NCBI GenBank assembly: GCA_009929615.1
Contig: SAAB01000018.1
Location: 1-55,281, forward strand
Length of the DNA stretch: 55,281 bases
Direction of reading: 5' to 3'
From: Clostridia bacterium
GTDB lineage: Bacteria; Bacillota; Clostridia; Lachnospirales; Lachnospiraceae
Shown here: positions 35,582 to 45,558 of the stretch, one piece after another
Layout of the letters: each line of letters opens with the position of its first letter
How positions within the stretch are numbered: position 1 is the stretch's first letter
Translations under genes and position numbers: made by a program
Notes under the pieces: generated by a model
Told to the model about the DNA's origin: nothing
The model's database searches: none
Seen by the model: only the letters and a program-made list of their open reading frames with translations

Positions 35582-36670
35582 ATGGCTGATAAAAAAGTGA
35601 TTATAGGAATGTCCGGTGGCGTTGATTCTTCTGTTGCAGCCATGCTTTTGAAAGAGCAGGGGTATGATGTCATAGGCGTTACGATGCAGATATGGCAGGA
35701 TGAAGATGAATTTGTCCAGGAAGAAGAAGGGGGATGCTGTGGCCTGAGTGCGGTAGATGATGCCCGCCGGGTAGCTCAGCGTCTGGATATTCCCTATTAT
35801 GTGATGAATTTTAAAAGTGAATTTAAAGAATGGGTTATGGATGATTTTGTCCGGGAATATTTTCGGGGAAGAACACCGAATCCTTGTATTCGGTGCAACC
35901 GGTATGTGAAGTGGGAAGCGTTGCTTCACCGGTCGCTGTCTATCGGTGGTGATTATATTGCTACAGGACATTATGCTAAGGTCGTGAAGCTGGATAATGG
36001 ACGGTATACTTTGAAAAAAGCACCTTCCTATAAGGACCAGACTTATGCTCTTTACAATCTGACCCAGGAACAGCTTTCAAAAACAATTATGCCGGTTGGT
36101 GATTATACGAAAGATGAGATTCGGAAGATGGCAGAGGATATAGGACTGGCTGTGGCATCAAAACCGGACAGCCAGGACATATGCTTTATTCCGGATGGTA
36201 ATTATCAGAAGTTTCTGTATGAGTATACAGGAAAGAAACTGCCTACAGGAAATTTCGTTGATAAAGATGGCAATATTCTTGGAATTCATGAAGGAATTAC
36301 CCATTACACCATTGGACAGCGCAAAGGGTTAAACCTTTCCATGGGACATCCTGTATTTGTCACAGCCATCAACCCTGAAACAAATGAAGTCGTTATTGGC
36401 GATAATCAGGATGTTTTTGAATCTGCGTTAGAAGCCTCACAGGTGAACTGGATGTCTGTTCCGGAACCTGCACCGGGAGAAAAACTCCGGGTACAGGCCA
36501 AAGTGCGCTATGCACATAAAGGTGCAGAGGCTACAGTTCATATGACGGAAGACGGCCGTTTGATTTGCGAATTTGATGAACCTCAGAGAGCTATTACGCC
36601 GGGACAGGCTCTGGTCATGTATGATGGAGAGTTTGTTGTTGGCGGAGGCATTATCGAAAAGGCTCTTTAA
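35582..36670 (+). CDS. mnmA: tRNA 2-thiouridylase MnmA
   Basis: A 362-residue tRNA-specific 2-thiouridylase: PP-loop GMSGGVDSSVAA at residues 9-20, catalytic cysteines in TPNPCIRCN (near 101) and DICFIPDG (near 200). It makes the 2-thio group at U34 of tRNA-Lys/Glu/Gln with sulfur from the desulfurase encoded two genes upstream. It begins 3 bases after iscU with no clear ribosome site of its own, suggesting translational coupling. Its stop overlaps the convergent PHP gene by four bases. Confidence 0.96.
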   Translation: MADKKVIIGMSGGVDSSVAAMLLKEQGYDVIGVTMQIWQDEDEFVQEEEGGCCGLSAVDDARRVAQRLDIPYYVMNFKSEFKEWVMDDFVREYFRGRTPNPCIRCNRYVKWEALLHRSLSIGGDYIATGHYAKVVKLDNGRYTLKKAPSYKDQTYALYNLTQEQLSKTIMPVGDYTKDEIRKMAEDIGLAVASKPDSQDICFIPDGNYQKFLYEYTGKKLPTGNFVDKDGNILGIHEGITHYTIGQRKGLNLSMGHPVFVTAINPETNEVVIGDNQDVFESALEASQVNWMSVPEPAPGEKLRVQAKVRYAHKGAEATVHMTEDGRLICEFDEPQRAITPGQALVMYDGEFVVGGGIIEKAL

Positions 36671-37542
36671 AGAGGCAGCATGATTGGCTGACGTTTTTTA
36701 AACACGGTATAATATTTGAAACCAAGTCCGGTTAAAAGGTCGTGGGTTTTTGAAAAATCATAAGCAATGTGTTCAGGCTTATGGGCATCGGCACCGATAG
36801 TTATTTTTTCGCCGCCGAGTTCTCTGTAACGCTTCAAAATATCTGCTTGTGGATTTGGCTGACCAAGACCATATTTGTAGCCGGCAGTATTGATTTCCAA
36901 TGCCAGGTTCTGGTTTATGATAGCTTTCAGGGCTTCATCCAGAATGCTGGCATATTTTTTGTATGTATAATCTTTGTTTTTTTCCGGAGCATATCGAATG
37001 ACATAATCGATGTGGGCATAGGTATCAAAGTTTTTATAGGCCTGAATGTTGTTACTGATCGTTTTGAAATAGAGTTCACATATATCTTCGACAGAGCGGC
37101 CCTCCCAAAAATCATCTTCATAAGGGTCGCCATGCCGCATATTTTCCGGAGCATGGCCATTTTTTTTAATAAATTCAATATCTTTCATATACCATGGGGC
37201 ACTTACCAAATGGGAAGAACCAATGATAAAATCAAAGTCATGGGCAGAAGCAACGGCATCATATCTGCCGGCTAGATGGGGCAGGAGGCCGAATTCAATG
37301 CCATATAGGATTTCAATATCTTTTTTATATATTTCACGTAATTCGGTTAATTTTTTTGTATAAGCATCTATATCCACCAGAAATAGGGGCTCCTCTGTAT
37401 CTGAAGGGTATTCGTAGTCCAGATGTTCTGTAAAGCAAATGGTCTTAAGGCCTTTTGCCAAAGCACCCTGTATCATGGATTCCATAGGGGATTCAGAGTC
37501 TGAAGAAAAAGATGAGTGCATATGGATATCACTTGTAATCAT
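36667..37542 (-). CDS. PHP-domain phosphatase, histidinol-phosphatase (HisJ) like
   Basis: A 291-residue PHP-family metallophosphatase. Metal ligands are visible in SDIHMHSSFSSD (N-terminus), FTEHLDY, GIEFGLLPH, IGSSH, AHIDYV and GADAHKPEH. The closest named members are HisJ-type histidinol-phosphate phosphatases. There are no other his genes nearby, so histidine synthesis is likely but not certain. A perfect -35 (TTGACA, 37610-37605) and TATATT (37087-like position 37587-37582) precede it on the minus strand. Confidence 0.85.
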   Translation of the reverse strand: MITSDIHMHSSFSSDSESPMESMIQGALAKGLKTICFTEHLDYEYPSDTEEPLFLVDIDAYTKKLTELREIYKKDIEILYGIEFGLLPHLAGRYDAVASAHDFDFIIGSSHLVSAPWYMKDIEFIKKNGHAPENMRHGDPYEDDFWEGRSVEDICELYFKTISNNIQAYKNFDTYAHIDYVIRYAPEKNKDYTYKKYASILDEALKAIINQNLALEINTAGYKYGLGQPNPQADILKRYRELGGEKITIGADAHKPEHIAYDFSKTHDLLTGLGFKYYTVFKKRQPIMLPL

Positions 37543-37581
37543 ATCATACCTCCATTAATGTATAATTAATCTTTATAATTA

Positions 37582-37610
37582 AATATAGACGTGTTCTGAC
37601 AGCATGTCAA
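37582..37610 (-). promoter_or_regulatory. Promoter of the PHP phosphatase gene
   Basis: On the minus strand TTGACA (37610-37605), 17-base spacer, TATATT (37587-37582). Confidence 0.8.
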
Positions 37611-37630
37611 ATAATAATACCCGAATATAC

Positions 37631-37659
37631 TTGAATTTTATTTTGTTATTGGGTAGAAT
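37631..37659 (+). promoter_or_regulatory. Promoter of gap
   Basis: TTGAAT (37631-37636), 17-base spacer, TAGAAT (37654-37659), divergent from the phosphatase promoter. Confidence 0.8.
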
Positions 37660-37723
37660 AGAAATATAAATAAGTTGTAATGATAAAATACAACAGTAAA
37701 TTTATTTTAGGAGGAAGTTTATT

Positions 37724-38740
37724 ATGGCAGTAAGAGTAGCAATCAATGGGTTTGGTCGTATTGGCCGTTTAGCATTCCGTCAGATGTTTGGGGCTGAGGG
37801 ATATGAAGTTGTAGCAATTAATGATTTAACAAGCCCTAAGATGTTGGCACATTTGTTAAAGTATGATTCTTCTCAGGGCAGATATGCTTTAGCTGATAAA
37901 GTTACATCAAGTGAGGATTCCATCACTGTTGATGGCAAAGAGATTCGTATCTACGCATTTCCGGATGCTAACAACTGTCCTTGGGGTGAATTAAAGGTTG
38001 ACGTTGTTTTAGAGTGTTCAGGTTTCTACACATCTAAAGATAAAGCACAGGCACATATTAATGCCGGAGCACGTAAAGTTGTTATTTCAGCACCAGCTGG
38101 TGATGATTTACCAACCGTTGTTTATAACACAAACCACAGCATTTTAAAACCAGAAGATACTATCATTTCTGCAGCATCCTGTACAACAAACTGTCTGGCA
38201 CCTATGGCTGATGCATTGAATAAATATGCACCAATTCAGTCCGGTATCATGTGTACAATTCATGCATATACAGGTGATCAGATGACTTTGGACGGACCTC
38301 AGAGAAAAGGTGATTTAAGACGTTCCCGTGCAGCTGCAGTGAATATCGTTCCTAACTCTACTGGAGCAGCTAAGGCTATTGGTCTTGTTATCCCGGAATT
38401 AAAGGGTAAGTTAATCGGTTCCGCACAGCGTGTACCTACGCCAACAGGTTCTACAACACTTTTAACAGCTGTTGTTAAGAAAGCTGGTGTAACAAAAGAA
38501 GGAATCAATGATGCTATGAAAGCAGCAGCGAATGAATCCTTTGGTTATAATACAGATGAAATTGTTTCTTCAGATATCGTAGGTATGAATTTTGGTTCTC
38601 TGTTCGATGCAACACAGACTATGGTTTGCCAGATTTCGGATGATTTATATGAAGTACAGGTTGTTTCATGGTATGATAATGAAAACAGCTATACAAGTCA
38701 GATGGTACGTACAATTAAGTATTTTTCTGAATTAGCATAA
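37724..38740 (+). CDS. gap: Glyceraldehyde-3-phosphate dehydrogenase
   Basis: A 338-residue GAPDH with NAD-binding GFGRIGR at residues 7-13, catalytic cysteine in [12 protein letters not shown] (near 155) and the WYDNENSY C-terminal motif. It oxidises glyceraldehyde-3-phosphate in glycolysis. AGGAGG precedes the ATG. A strong terminator follows immediately, so gap is largely a single-gene transcript, with read-through into pgk possible. No CggR-type regulator lies upstream. Codon use is strongly biased, as for other highly expressed genes. Confidence 0.98.
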   Translation: MAVRVAINGFGRIGRLAFRQMFGAEGYEVVAINDLTSPKMLAHLLKYDSSQGRYALADKVTSSEDSITVDGKEIRIYAFPDANNCPWGELKVDVVLECSGFYTSKDKAQAHINAGARKVVISAPAGDDLPTVVYNTNHSILKPEDTIISAASCTTNCLAPMADALNKYAPIQSGIMCTIHAYTGDQMTLDGPQRKGDLRRSRAAAVNIVPNSTGAAKAIGLVIPELKGKLIGSAQRVPTPTGSTTLLTAVVKKAGVTKEGINDAMKAAANESFGYNTDEIVSSDIVGMNFGSLFDATQTMVCQISDDLYEVQVVSWYDNENSYTSQMVRTIKYFSELA

Positions 38741-38754
38741 TTCAGTAAGACCTA

Positions 38755-38790
38755 ACAAGGTCCGGTCTAATGGGGCCGGACCTTGTTTTA
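38755..38790 (+). terminator. Terminator of gap
   Basis: An 11-bp perfect stem (38755-38765 with 38776-38786), followed by TTTTATT. Confidence 0.9.
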
Positions 38791-38862
38791 TTACAGAGGA
38801 AATATGCCGTTAAGAAGCGCAGAATATCGCGATAAATTTTTATGTATGGAGGATATGTAATT

Positions 38863-40071
38863 ATGGGGTTAAATAAAAAATCAGTAGATGATATTAATGT
38901 TAAAGGAAAACGTGTGCTTTGCAGATGTGATTTTAACGTTCCTTTAAAAGACGGGGTTATTACAGATATTAACCGATTGACAGCAGCCCTGCCAACAATT
39001 AAAAAATTAGTTAATGATGGTGGAAAAGTTATTCTCTGTTCCCATCTTGGAAAGCCAAAGGGTGAGCCAAAGCCGGAATTATCTCTGGCACCGGTTGCGG
39101 TGAAATTGAGTGAACTTTTGGGACAGGAAGTTAAGTTCGCAGCAGATAATGAAGTCGTTGGAGTGCATGCAAAAGCTGCAGTTGAACAGATGAAAGATGG
39201 AGATGTTATCCTTCTTGAGAACACCCGTTATCGTATTGAAGAGACAAAGAACGGTGAAGCTTTCAGCAAGGACCTGGCATCCCTTTGTGATATTTTTGTA
39301 AATGACGCTTTTGGAACGGCCCACAGAGCCCACTGCTCCAATGTTGGCGTAACAGAATATGTGGACACTTGTGTTGTTGGTTATCTTATGCAGAAAGAGA
39401 TTGACTTCCTTGGAAATGCAGTAAATTCTCCGGTACGTCCATTTGTTGCTATCTTAGGCGGTGCTAAAGCGGCTGATAAGCTGAATGTTATTTCCAATCT
39501 TCTCGATAAATGTGATACATTGATTATTGGCGGTGGCATGGCTTATACTTTCCTTAAAGCAAAAGGGTTTGAGATTGGTACATCTTTAGTAGATGATTCC
39601 AAATTAGAATATTGCCGTGAGATGATGGAAAAGGCTGAAAAGCTTGGAAAGAATCTGTACCTTCCGGTAGATACGATAGCAGCTAAAGCATTTCCAAATC
39701 CAATTGATGCAGAAATTCCGGTAACCACGGTTTCTGTGGAAGCGATTCCAGCGGATATGATGGGACTGGATATCGGTGCTGAGACAGCAGTAAAGTATGC
39801 TGAGGCTGTAAAGAGTGCTAAGACTGTTGTATGGAATGGACCGATGGGGGTTTTTGAGAATCCTATTCTTGCCCAGGGAACAATTGCGGTAGCTAAAGCA
39901 CTGGCAGAAACCGATGCAACTACCATTATCGGTGGTGGTGATTCAGCAGCAGCTGTAAATCAGCTTGGATTCGGTGACCAGATGACACATATCTCAACAG
40001 GCGGCGGTGCATCTTTGGAGTTCCTTGAAGGTAAGGAATTGCCAGGCGTTGTTGCAGCAGATGATAAGTAA
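38863..40071 (+). CDS. pgk: Phosphoglycerate kinase
   Basis: A 402-residue glycolytic kinase. It carries RCDFNVP near residue 23, SHLGKPKG near 62, GGAKAADKL near 205 and the C-terminal GGGDSAAA. The start ATG 38863 follows GGAGG by ten bases; a longer frame from 38842 would place the ribosome site inside the gene. tpiA follows after 17 bases. It makes ATP from 1,3-bisphosphoglycerate. Confidence 0.98.
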   Translation: MGLNKKSVDDINVKGKRVLCRCDFNVPLKDGVITDINRLTAALPTIKKLVNDGGKVILCSHLGKPKGEPKPELSLAPVAVKLSELLGQEVKFAADNEVVGVHAKAAVEQMKDGDVILLENTRYRIEETKNGEAFSKDLASLCDIFVNDAFGTAHRAHCSNVGVTEYVDTCVVGYLMQKEIDFLGNAVNSPVRPFVAILGGAKAADKLNVISNLLDKCDTLIIGGGMAYTFLKAKGFEIGTSLVDDSKLEYCREMMEKAEKLGKNLYLPVDTIAAKAFPNPIDAEIPVTTVSVEAIPADMMGLDIGAETAVKYAEAVKSAKTVVWNGPMGVFENPILAQGTIAVAKALAETDATTIIGGGDSAAAVNQLGFGDQMTHISTGGGASLEFLEGKELPGVVAADDK

Positions 40072-40088
40072 AAGAGGAGAATTGAATA

Positions 40089-40835
40089 ATGCGTAGAAAA
40101 ATTGTAGCAGGAAACTGGAAGATGAATATGACACCTTCCCAGGCAGTTGCTTTAATCGAAGAGTTAAAACCATTAGTTGTCAGTGAAGATGTGGATGTTG
40201 TATTTTGTGTACCGGCGATTGATATTATTCCGGCTGTTCAGGCAGCTAAGGGAACGAATATCTGTATCGGTGCTGAGAATATGTACTTTGAAGAAAAAGG
40301 TGCTTATACAGGTGAGATTGCTCCGGATATGCTTACAGATGCCGGTGTAACTCATGTTGTCATTGGACATTCAGAGCGTCGTGAATATTTTGCTGAAACG
40401 GATGAGACAGTGAATAAAAAGGTTCTTAAAGCATTTGAACATGGTTTAACACCAATTATCTGTTGTGGTGAATCTCTGACTCAGAGAGAGCAGGGAATTA
40501 CCATTGACTGGATTCGTCAGCAGATTAAAATTGCTTTCTTAAATGTAACAGCAGAACAGGCTGCCAAGGCTGTTATTGCCTATGAACCGATTTGGGCCAT
40601 AGGTACCGGTAAAGTGGCAACAACAGAGCAGGCACAGGAAGTATGTGCAGCAATTCGTCAGTGTATCAGTGAACTCTATGGAACAGATACAGCAGCAGCC
40701 ATTCGTATTCAGTATGGCGGAAGCGTATCTGCATCAAGTGCACCTGAACTCTTTGCCCAGCCGGATATTGATGGCGGCTTGGTTGGTGGTGCCAGCCTGA
40801 AAAAGGATTTTGGAGCTATCGTAAATTATAAATAG
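40089..40835 (+). CDS. tpiA: Triosephosphate isomerase
   Basis: A 248-residue TIM barrel enzyme with AGNWKMN (lysine) at residues 7-13, IGHSERR (histidine) near 95 and [12 protein letters not shown] (glutamate) near 166, plus the phosphate loop IQYGGSV. It interconverts the triose phosphates. It lies 17 bases after pgk with AGAGGAG, and is followed by a strong terminator. gpmI is separated from it by the metal-ATPase block. Confidence 0.98.
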   Translation: MRRKIVAGNWKMNMTPSQAVALIEELKPLVVSEDVDVVFCVPAIDIIPAVQAAKGTNICIGAENMYFEEKGAYTGEIAPDMLTDAGVTHVVIGHSERREYFAETDETVNKKVLKAFEHGLTPIICCGESLTQREQGITIDWIRQQIKIAFLNVTAEQAAKAVIAYEPIWAIGTGKVATTEQAQEVCAAIRQCISELYGTDTAAAIRIQYGGSVSASSAPELFAQPDIDGGLVGGASLKKDFGAIVNYK

Positions 40836-40849
40836 TATTCTATATAAAG

Positions 40850-40880
40850 AAAAAAAGCCAATTTTTATTGGCTTTTTTTT
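40850..40880. terminator. Bidirectional terminator after tpiA
   Basis: AAAAAGCCAAT pairs with ATTGGCTTTTT around 40853-40877, with A- and T-runs on both sides. The last codons of the minus-strand membrane gene lie inside the hairpin. Confidence 0.93.
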
Positions 40881-41518
40881 GTACCCATATGGTTTAAATG
40901 TCGTAAAAGTATAGTAAAGATATAAGCACCACCGATAATGATAATACACCAGAGAATCGTTATATAAACTGGCTGTTCATAAACATGGAGAAATGGATAA
41001 GGTCCTACGATAAGATGAGAAATATTCAATATGAGAATAATAACTGCATAAATGAGGGTGGGTATCAGTGCATAGAAGCTGTACTTCTTCGGCAGTAATG
41101 GTTCTTTTTCCAAAAAGACAAAGGATATGAATGCAAGGACCGGGCCAAGGAAGTGGTGGACCAGCATAGAACCTTGAAGAAGCATCATCTGATAGCCGCC
41201 GGGACCGGCCGTTGGTGCCAGAACACATACGACGACAACGAAAGTTACTGTCAAACAGCAGGTTGCCATGTATTTGGCAGTTTTAACCCATAAGGGAATG
41301 GCTGAAGAATGGCCTTTTAAACATTTCAAGGAATAGTATGCGCAAAGGCTGCAGGCAATAAGTGCAAAAATATTACTATCTTCCGTATAGAAGCGGAAGA
41401 GTGTAAAACCATAGTTGGAAGCACTCATTGCCAGTGTGATGATTTCCATGATAACAATAATAAGATTGATGAGAAAGGATAGTTGCAATCTTTTCTTTTG
41501 TGGGGTGTATTCGTTCAA
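40865..41518 (-). CDS. Multi-span membrane protein of unknown function
   Basis: A 217-residue protein with about six membrane helices and few charged residues outside the loops. It has features of the Pr6Pr/AIG1-like membrane protein group (a histidine-bearing helix LVHHFLGPVLAFISF), but I cannot name a function. The start is a TTG at 41518 on the minus strand with GGAGG eight bases upstream. Its stop lies within the terminator shared with tpiA. Confidence 0.75.
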   Translation of the reverse strand: MNEYTPQKKRLQLSFLINLIIVIMEIITLAMSASNYGFTLFRFYTEDSNIFALIACSLCAYYSLKCLKGHSSAIPLWVKTAKYMATCCLTVTFVVVVCVLAPTAGPGGYQMMLLQGSMLVHHFLGPVLAFISFVFLEKEPLLPKKYSFYALIPTLIYAVIILILNISHLIVGPYPFLHVYEQPVYITILWCIIIIGGAYIFTILLRHLNHMGTKKSQ

Positions 41519-41583
41519 AACAGTGCCTCCTAAATTTTAATTTATATTTAGTATAACATATTGAAAAAAATTTGAAAAACCTA

Positions 41584-41637
41584 TTGACTATAAAAGGATA
41601 TTGGATATAATATAAATATATGAACAAGTAATCATAT
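41584..41637 (+). promoter_or_regulatory. Promoter and ArsR/SmtB-like operator of the metal-efflux genes
   Basis: TTGACT (41584-41589), 16-base spacer, TATAAT (41606-41611). Immediately after comes ATATGAACA-AG-TAATCATAT (41618-41637), an imperfect inverted repeat with 7 of 9 pairs that resembles the 12-2-12 operator of ArsR/SmtB metal repressors. No such repressor gene is adjacent. Confidence 0.6.
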
Positions 41638-41664
41638 GAAAATAAATTTAAGGAGAGAGAATAT

Positions 41665-41883
41665 ATGAAAAAGAAATTTAAGTTAGTGGATTTGGATTGC
41701 GCAAACTGTGCAGCAAAGATGGAAGATGCTATTAAAAAAATTGATGGTGTGGAAGATGCCAGTGTAAGTTTTATGACACAGAAGATGACAATTAATGCAG
41801 AAGAAGGAGAATTTGACCGCATCATGCAGGAAGTTGTTAAAGTCTGCAGCAAAGTAGAACCTGACTGTCAGATTCTTCTTTAG
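41665..41883 (+). CDS. Heavy-metal-associated (HMA) domain protein
   Basis: A 72-residue single HMA domain with a metal-binding CxxC in LDCANCAAKME near residues 12-15. Such proteins carry soft metal ions to P-type ATPases, and in many bacteria the same domain is fused to the ATPase. Here it is a separate gene 10 bases before the ATPase. The RBS is GGAGAG. The metal is not known. Confidence 0.93.
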   Translation: MKKKFKLVDLDCANCAAKMEDAIKKIDGVEDASVSFMTQKMTINAEEGEFDRIMQEVVKVCSKVEPDCQILL

Positions 41884-41893
41884 GAGGCAGCTG

Positions 41894-43762
41894 ATGACAA
41901 AGAAACAGAAAATGATGCTGGCACGTATTATTCTGTCAGCAGTGATATTTTTCCCACTTTTTATATCAGAGCATATGGGAAAGATGGAAGGCCTTCCGGA
42001 ATTTCCGGTAATATTTGTTTTGTTTTTAGTTCCATATCTGATTATCGGCTGGGATATTATATTTAAGGCAGTTCGAAATATCAGTCATGGACAGGTATTT
42101 GATGAGAACTTTCTGATGTGTATTGCGACCTTTGGGGCTTTTGGTGTCCAAGAGTATGAAGAAGCCGTTGCAGTCATGTTGTTTTATCAGGTGGGCGAAC
42201 TTTTCCAGAGTTATGCTGTAAACCGTTCCAGACAATCCATATCCGAGTTAATGGATATTTGTCCGGAATATGCGAATATAGAAGAAGACGGTGAACTGAA
42301 ACAGGTGGACCCGGATGATGTGGAAGTTGGAGATATCATTGTTATTAAACCGGGAGAGAGAGTTCCGCTGGATGGTATTGTTATTTCGGGATCGTCCTTC
42401 GTTGATACATCCGCATTGACCGGTGAATCTGTACCAAGACAGGTAAGTGATGGCGATGAGATTATCAGCGGCTGTGTTAATGGAAGTGGGCTTCTGAAAG
42501 TGAGAACTACGAAAGAATTTGATGATTCTACAGTAGCAAAAATCCTCGAATTGGTTGAAAATGCCAGCAGTAAGAAAGCTCATGTGGAAAACTTTATTAC
42601 GAAGTTTGCCAGATATTATACACCAATCGTTGTTATTGGGGCCGTTCTTTTAGCCATTCTTCCGCCACTTATTACAGGTGAAGCATGGGGAATATGGATT
42701 GAAAGAGCCTGTATTTTTCTTGTTATATCCTGTCCTTGTGCCCTTGTTATTTCTGTTCCGCTTGGATTTTTCGGTGGTATCGGAGCAGCATCTAAGGCGG
42801 GTGTGCTTGTAAAAGGAAGCAATTACCTGGAAGCTCTGTCTAAGATGACAACCATTGTTTTTGATAAAACGGGAACCTTGACCAAAGGTGAATTTACAGT
42901 CACAGGAATTTATCCAAAGAATATGGCAGAAGATAAATTACTTGAAATGGCTGCACTGGCAGAAAGTTATTCGGAACATCCAATTGCCGCAGCTGTTAAG
43001 AAGGCCTGTTCACAGGAATTATCTACAGAACGTATTAAAGATACGAAAGAAATTCCGGGACATGGGATTCGTGCAGAAATCGATGGAACGATTGTTTTAG
43101 CAGGAAATGATAAACTGATGAAGGAAGAGAATATTCCTTATGAAGAAAATCATGAAATGGGTACAGTGATTTATGTTGCTATTGATGGAAAATACGCAGG
43201 GTCTATTGTTATTGCAGACCGGATTAAGCCCGAGGCTAAAGAGGCGATTTTATCTCTTAAAGCAAGTGGTGTCAAAGAGACAGTCATGTTGACCGGGGAT
43301 AAAGAAGATGTTGGAAGAGCTGTTGCTAAAGAGCTGGGCCTTGATAAGTTCTATGCCAATCTTCTTCCGGGTGATAAAGTTGATAAAGTTGAGGAACTTC
43401 TGGCAGGACTTTCCAAAGATGAAAAACTGGCTTTTGTCGGCGATGGCATTAATGATGCACCGGTATTATCCAGAGCAGATATCGGCATTGCCATGGGAAG
43501 CATGGGTTCAGATGCAGCCATTGAAGCGGCAGACGTTGTTTTGATGGATGATAATCCTTTGAAAATATCTGCAATTATCCGGATTGCCAGACGTACATTA
43601 AAGATTGTTTCCCAGAATATTGTGTTTGCATTAGCTGTAAAAGCAATTATACTGGTTTTAGGAGCATTAGGTTATGCGAATATGTGGGCAGCCGTTTTTG
43701 CAGATGTCGGTGTGTCGGTTATAGCCATCCTGAATGCTATGAGAGTTCTTAATACAAAATAA
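41894..43762 (+). CDS. Heavy-metal P1B-type ATPase (CadA/ZntA-like)
   Basis: A 622-residue efflux ATPase without its own N-terminal metal domain. Order: membrane helices, actuator loop TGES (in ALTGESVP), the ion-site motif SCPCALVIS, the phosphorylation site DKTGTLT (near residue 330), the nucleotide domain histidine in SEHPIA, and GDGINDAP. CPC with the SVPLGFFGG context and the (D/N)xA tail favour Zn/Cd/Pb (or Co) over copper. Together with the HMA gene it forms an efflux unit placed within the glycolytic region. Confidence 0.92.
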   Translation: MTKKQKMMLARIILSAVIFFPLFISEHMGKMEGLPEFPVIFVLFLVPYLIIGWDIIFKAVRNISHGQVFDENFLMCIATFGAFGVQEYEEAVAVMLFYQVGELFQSYAVNRSRQSISELMDICPEYANIEEDGELKQVDPDDVEVGDIIVIKPGERVPLDGIVISGSSFVDTSALTGESVPRQVSDGDEIISGCVNGSGLLKVRTTKEFDDSTVAKILELVENASSKKAHVENFITKFARYYTPIVVIGAVLLAILPPLITGEAWGIWIERACIFLVISCPCALVISVPLGFFGGIGAASKAGVLVKGSNYLEALSKMTTIVFDKTGTLTKGEFTVTGIYPKNMAEDKLLEMAALAESYSEHPIAAAVKKACSQELSTERIKDTKEIPGHGIRAEIDGTIVLAGNDKLMKEENIPYEENHEMGTVIYVAIDGKYAGSIVIADRIKPEAKEAILSLKASGVKETVMLTGDKEDVGRAVAKELGLDKFYANLLPGDKVDKVEELLAGLSKDEKLAFVGDGINDAPVLSRADIGIAMGSMGSDAAIEAADVVLMDDNPLKISAIIRIARRTLKIVSQNIVFALAVKAIILVLGALGYANMWAAVFADVGVSVIAILNAMRVLNTK

Positions 43763-43775
43763 AAAAGCTTTATTT

Positions 43776-43828
43776 ATGAGCTGATACTTTCTGGTATAAT
43801 CAAAGAGAAGGTATCAGCTCATTTTTTA
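43776..43828 (+). terminator. Terminator of the metal-ATPase genes
   Basis: A 12-bp perfect stem (43776-43787 with 43811-43822) with a long 23-base loop, then six Ts. Confidence 0.85.
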
Positions 43829-43875
43829 TGTCGAATAAAAGAAGCCTATTCATGAAATAATAAGTGAAAAAGATT

Positions 43876-43908
43876 TCAGAGCCTTGTTTTTTTTCAAGGG
43901 CTCTGATA
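43876..43908 (+). other. Hairpin in the gpmI leader
   Basis: TCAGAGCCTTG pairs with CAAGGGCTCTGA (one bulged G), closed by a T-rich loop. It ends 36 bases before the gpmI start and has no T-run after it, so it is more likely an mRNA leader structure than a terminator. Confidence 0.5.
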
Positions 43909-43943
43909 AGATAAAGATGTTTATAGAAAGAAGTGGTGAAAAT

Positions 43944-45485
43944 ATGAAAAAAAAGACAACAGTATTAATGATACTTGATGGCTACGGCCTTAGTGATAAA
44001 ACAAAAGCAAATGCGGTTTATGAAGCGAAAAGCCCTGTTTTGGATAATTTAAAGAAAACCTGCCCATTTGTTAAGGGCTATGCCAGCGGTATGGCTGTCG
44101 GCCTGCCGGAAGGACAGATGGGGAATTCTGAAGTCGGACATTTGAATATCGGTGCGGGACGCATTGTATATCAGGAATTAACACGTATTACAAAAGAGAT
44201 TATGGATGGAGATTTCTTTAAGAATGAAGCACTCTTAGCTGCTGTTAAGAACTGTAAAGAACATCAGTCCGTACTTCATTTATATGGACTTCTTTCAGAT
44301 GGTGGTGTTCACAGTCATATAGAGCATCTTTATGGCTTGCTGGAACTTGCAAAAAGAGAAGATCTTAAAGAAGTTTATGTTCATTGTTTCCTGGATGGAA
44401 GAGATACACCTCCGTCTTCCGGTGCGGATTATATTAAAGCCTTAGAAAGCAAGATGAAAGAAATTGGCGTTGGAGAAATTGCATCGGTTTCAGGACGCTA
44501 TTATGCGATGGATAGAGATAATCGCTGGGATAGAGTTCAGAAAGCCTATGAAGTTATCCGGAATGGTGTTGGTGAAACCGCTGAGAATGCTGTTGATGCG
44601 GTAGAAACATCCTATAAGAAAGATATTACCGATGAATTTGTTCTTCCAACGGTTATCATGAAAGATGGTGCACCAATTGCAAGGGTTAAGGATAAAGATT
44701 CTATTATTTTCTTTAACTTCCGTCCGGACAGAGCCAGAGAACTGATGCGGGTATTCTGTGCTAATGATTTTGATGGTTTTGACCGGGGAGAACGACCGGA
44801 TGTGACCTATGTCTGCTTTACCGAATATGATATAACTATTCCGAATACACTGGTTGCTTTCCATAAAGTTTCCGTAGATGAAACCTTTGGACAGTATTTG
44901 GCTGAACACGGAAAAACTCAGGCACGTATTGCGGAGACAGAGAAATATGCCCATGTGACATTTTTCTTTAATGGTGGAGTCGAAGCACCAAACCAGGGAG
45001 AAGATAGAATACTTGTGAATTCACCGAAGGTGGCAACCTATGATTTGCAGCCGGAAATGAGTGCGAATGAAGTATGTGACCGTCTTGTGGAGGCAATACA
45101 TTCTCATAAATATGATGTGATTATTATCAATTTTGCAAATCCGGATATGGTCGGCCATACAGGAATTGAATCAGCAGCTATTAAGGCAGTTGAGACAGTG
45201 GATGCCTGTGTGGGACGTGCAGTGGATGCCCTTAAAGAAGAAGATGGCGTTATGTTTATATGTGCAGACCACGGCAACTGCGAACAGCTGATAGATGACG
45301 AAACCGGGGAACCTTTTACCGCGCATACCATTAATCCTGTGCCTTTTATATTAGTGAATGCAGACCCTGCTTATCGCCTGAGAGAAGGCGGCTGCCTGGC
45401 AGATATCGTTCCAACCCTGATTGAACTGATGGGTATGGAACAACCGAAGGAAATGACAGGAAAATCTTTGTTAATTAAAGGCTAA
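43944..45485 (+). CDS. gpmI: 2,3-bisphosphoglycerate-independent phosphoglycerate mutase
   Basis: A 513-residue metalloenzyme of the alkaline-phosphatase fold. The phosphoserine is in GQMGNSEVGHLNIG (near residue 60), with metal ligands in MILDGYG (N-terminus) and in ICADHGNCE and HTINPVP toward the end. It converts 3- to 2-phosphoglycerate. The ATG at 43944 follows AAGTGGTGA; longer frames upstream run through the leader hairpin and are unlikely. It is separated from gap-pgk-tpi by the metal-ATPase block, and eno is not adjacent. Confidence 0.97.
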   Translation: MKKKTTVLMILDGYGLSDKTKANAVYEAKSPVLDNLKKTCPFVKGYASGMAVGLPEGQMGNSEVGHLNIGAGRIVYQELTRITKEIMDGDFFKNEALLAAVKNCKEHQSVLHLYGLLSDGGVHSHIEHLYGLLELAKREDLKEVYVHCFLDGRDTPPSSGADYIKALESKMKEIGVGEIASVSGRYYAMDRDNRWDRVQKAYEVIRNGVGETAENAVDAVETSYKKDITDEFVLPTVIMKDGAPIARVKDKDSIIFFNFRPDRARELMRVFCANDFDGFDRGERPDVTYVCFTEYDITIPNTLVAFHKVSVDETFGQYLAEHGKTQARIAETEKYAHVTFFFNGGVEAPNQGEDRILVNSPKVATYDLQPEMSANEVCDRLVEAIHSHKYDVIIINFANPDMVGHTGIESAAIKAVETVDACVGRAVDALKEEDGVMFICADHGNCEQLIDDETGEPFTAHTINPVPFILVNADPAYRLREGGCLADIVPTLIELMGMEQPKEMTGKSLLIKG

Positions 45486-45500
45486 ATTACAAAAAAGCTA

Positions 45501-45529
45501 TTTACTATTCTTTGAAAACGTGATAAGAT
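45501..45529 (+). promoter_or_regulatory. Promoter of secG
   Basis: TTTACT (45501-45506), 17-base spacer, TAAGAT (45524-45529), 30 bases before the start. Confidence 0.65.
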
Positions 45530-45558
45530 GGTACGAGTGATTTAGGAGGTGTTCGAGT

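Noticed and set aside
43791-43800. GGTATAAT as a promoter for gpmI
   Set aside because: It sits in the loop of the ATPase terminator and has no -35 box at a suitable distance.
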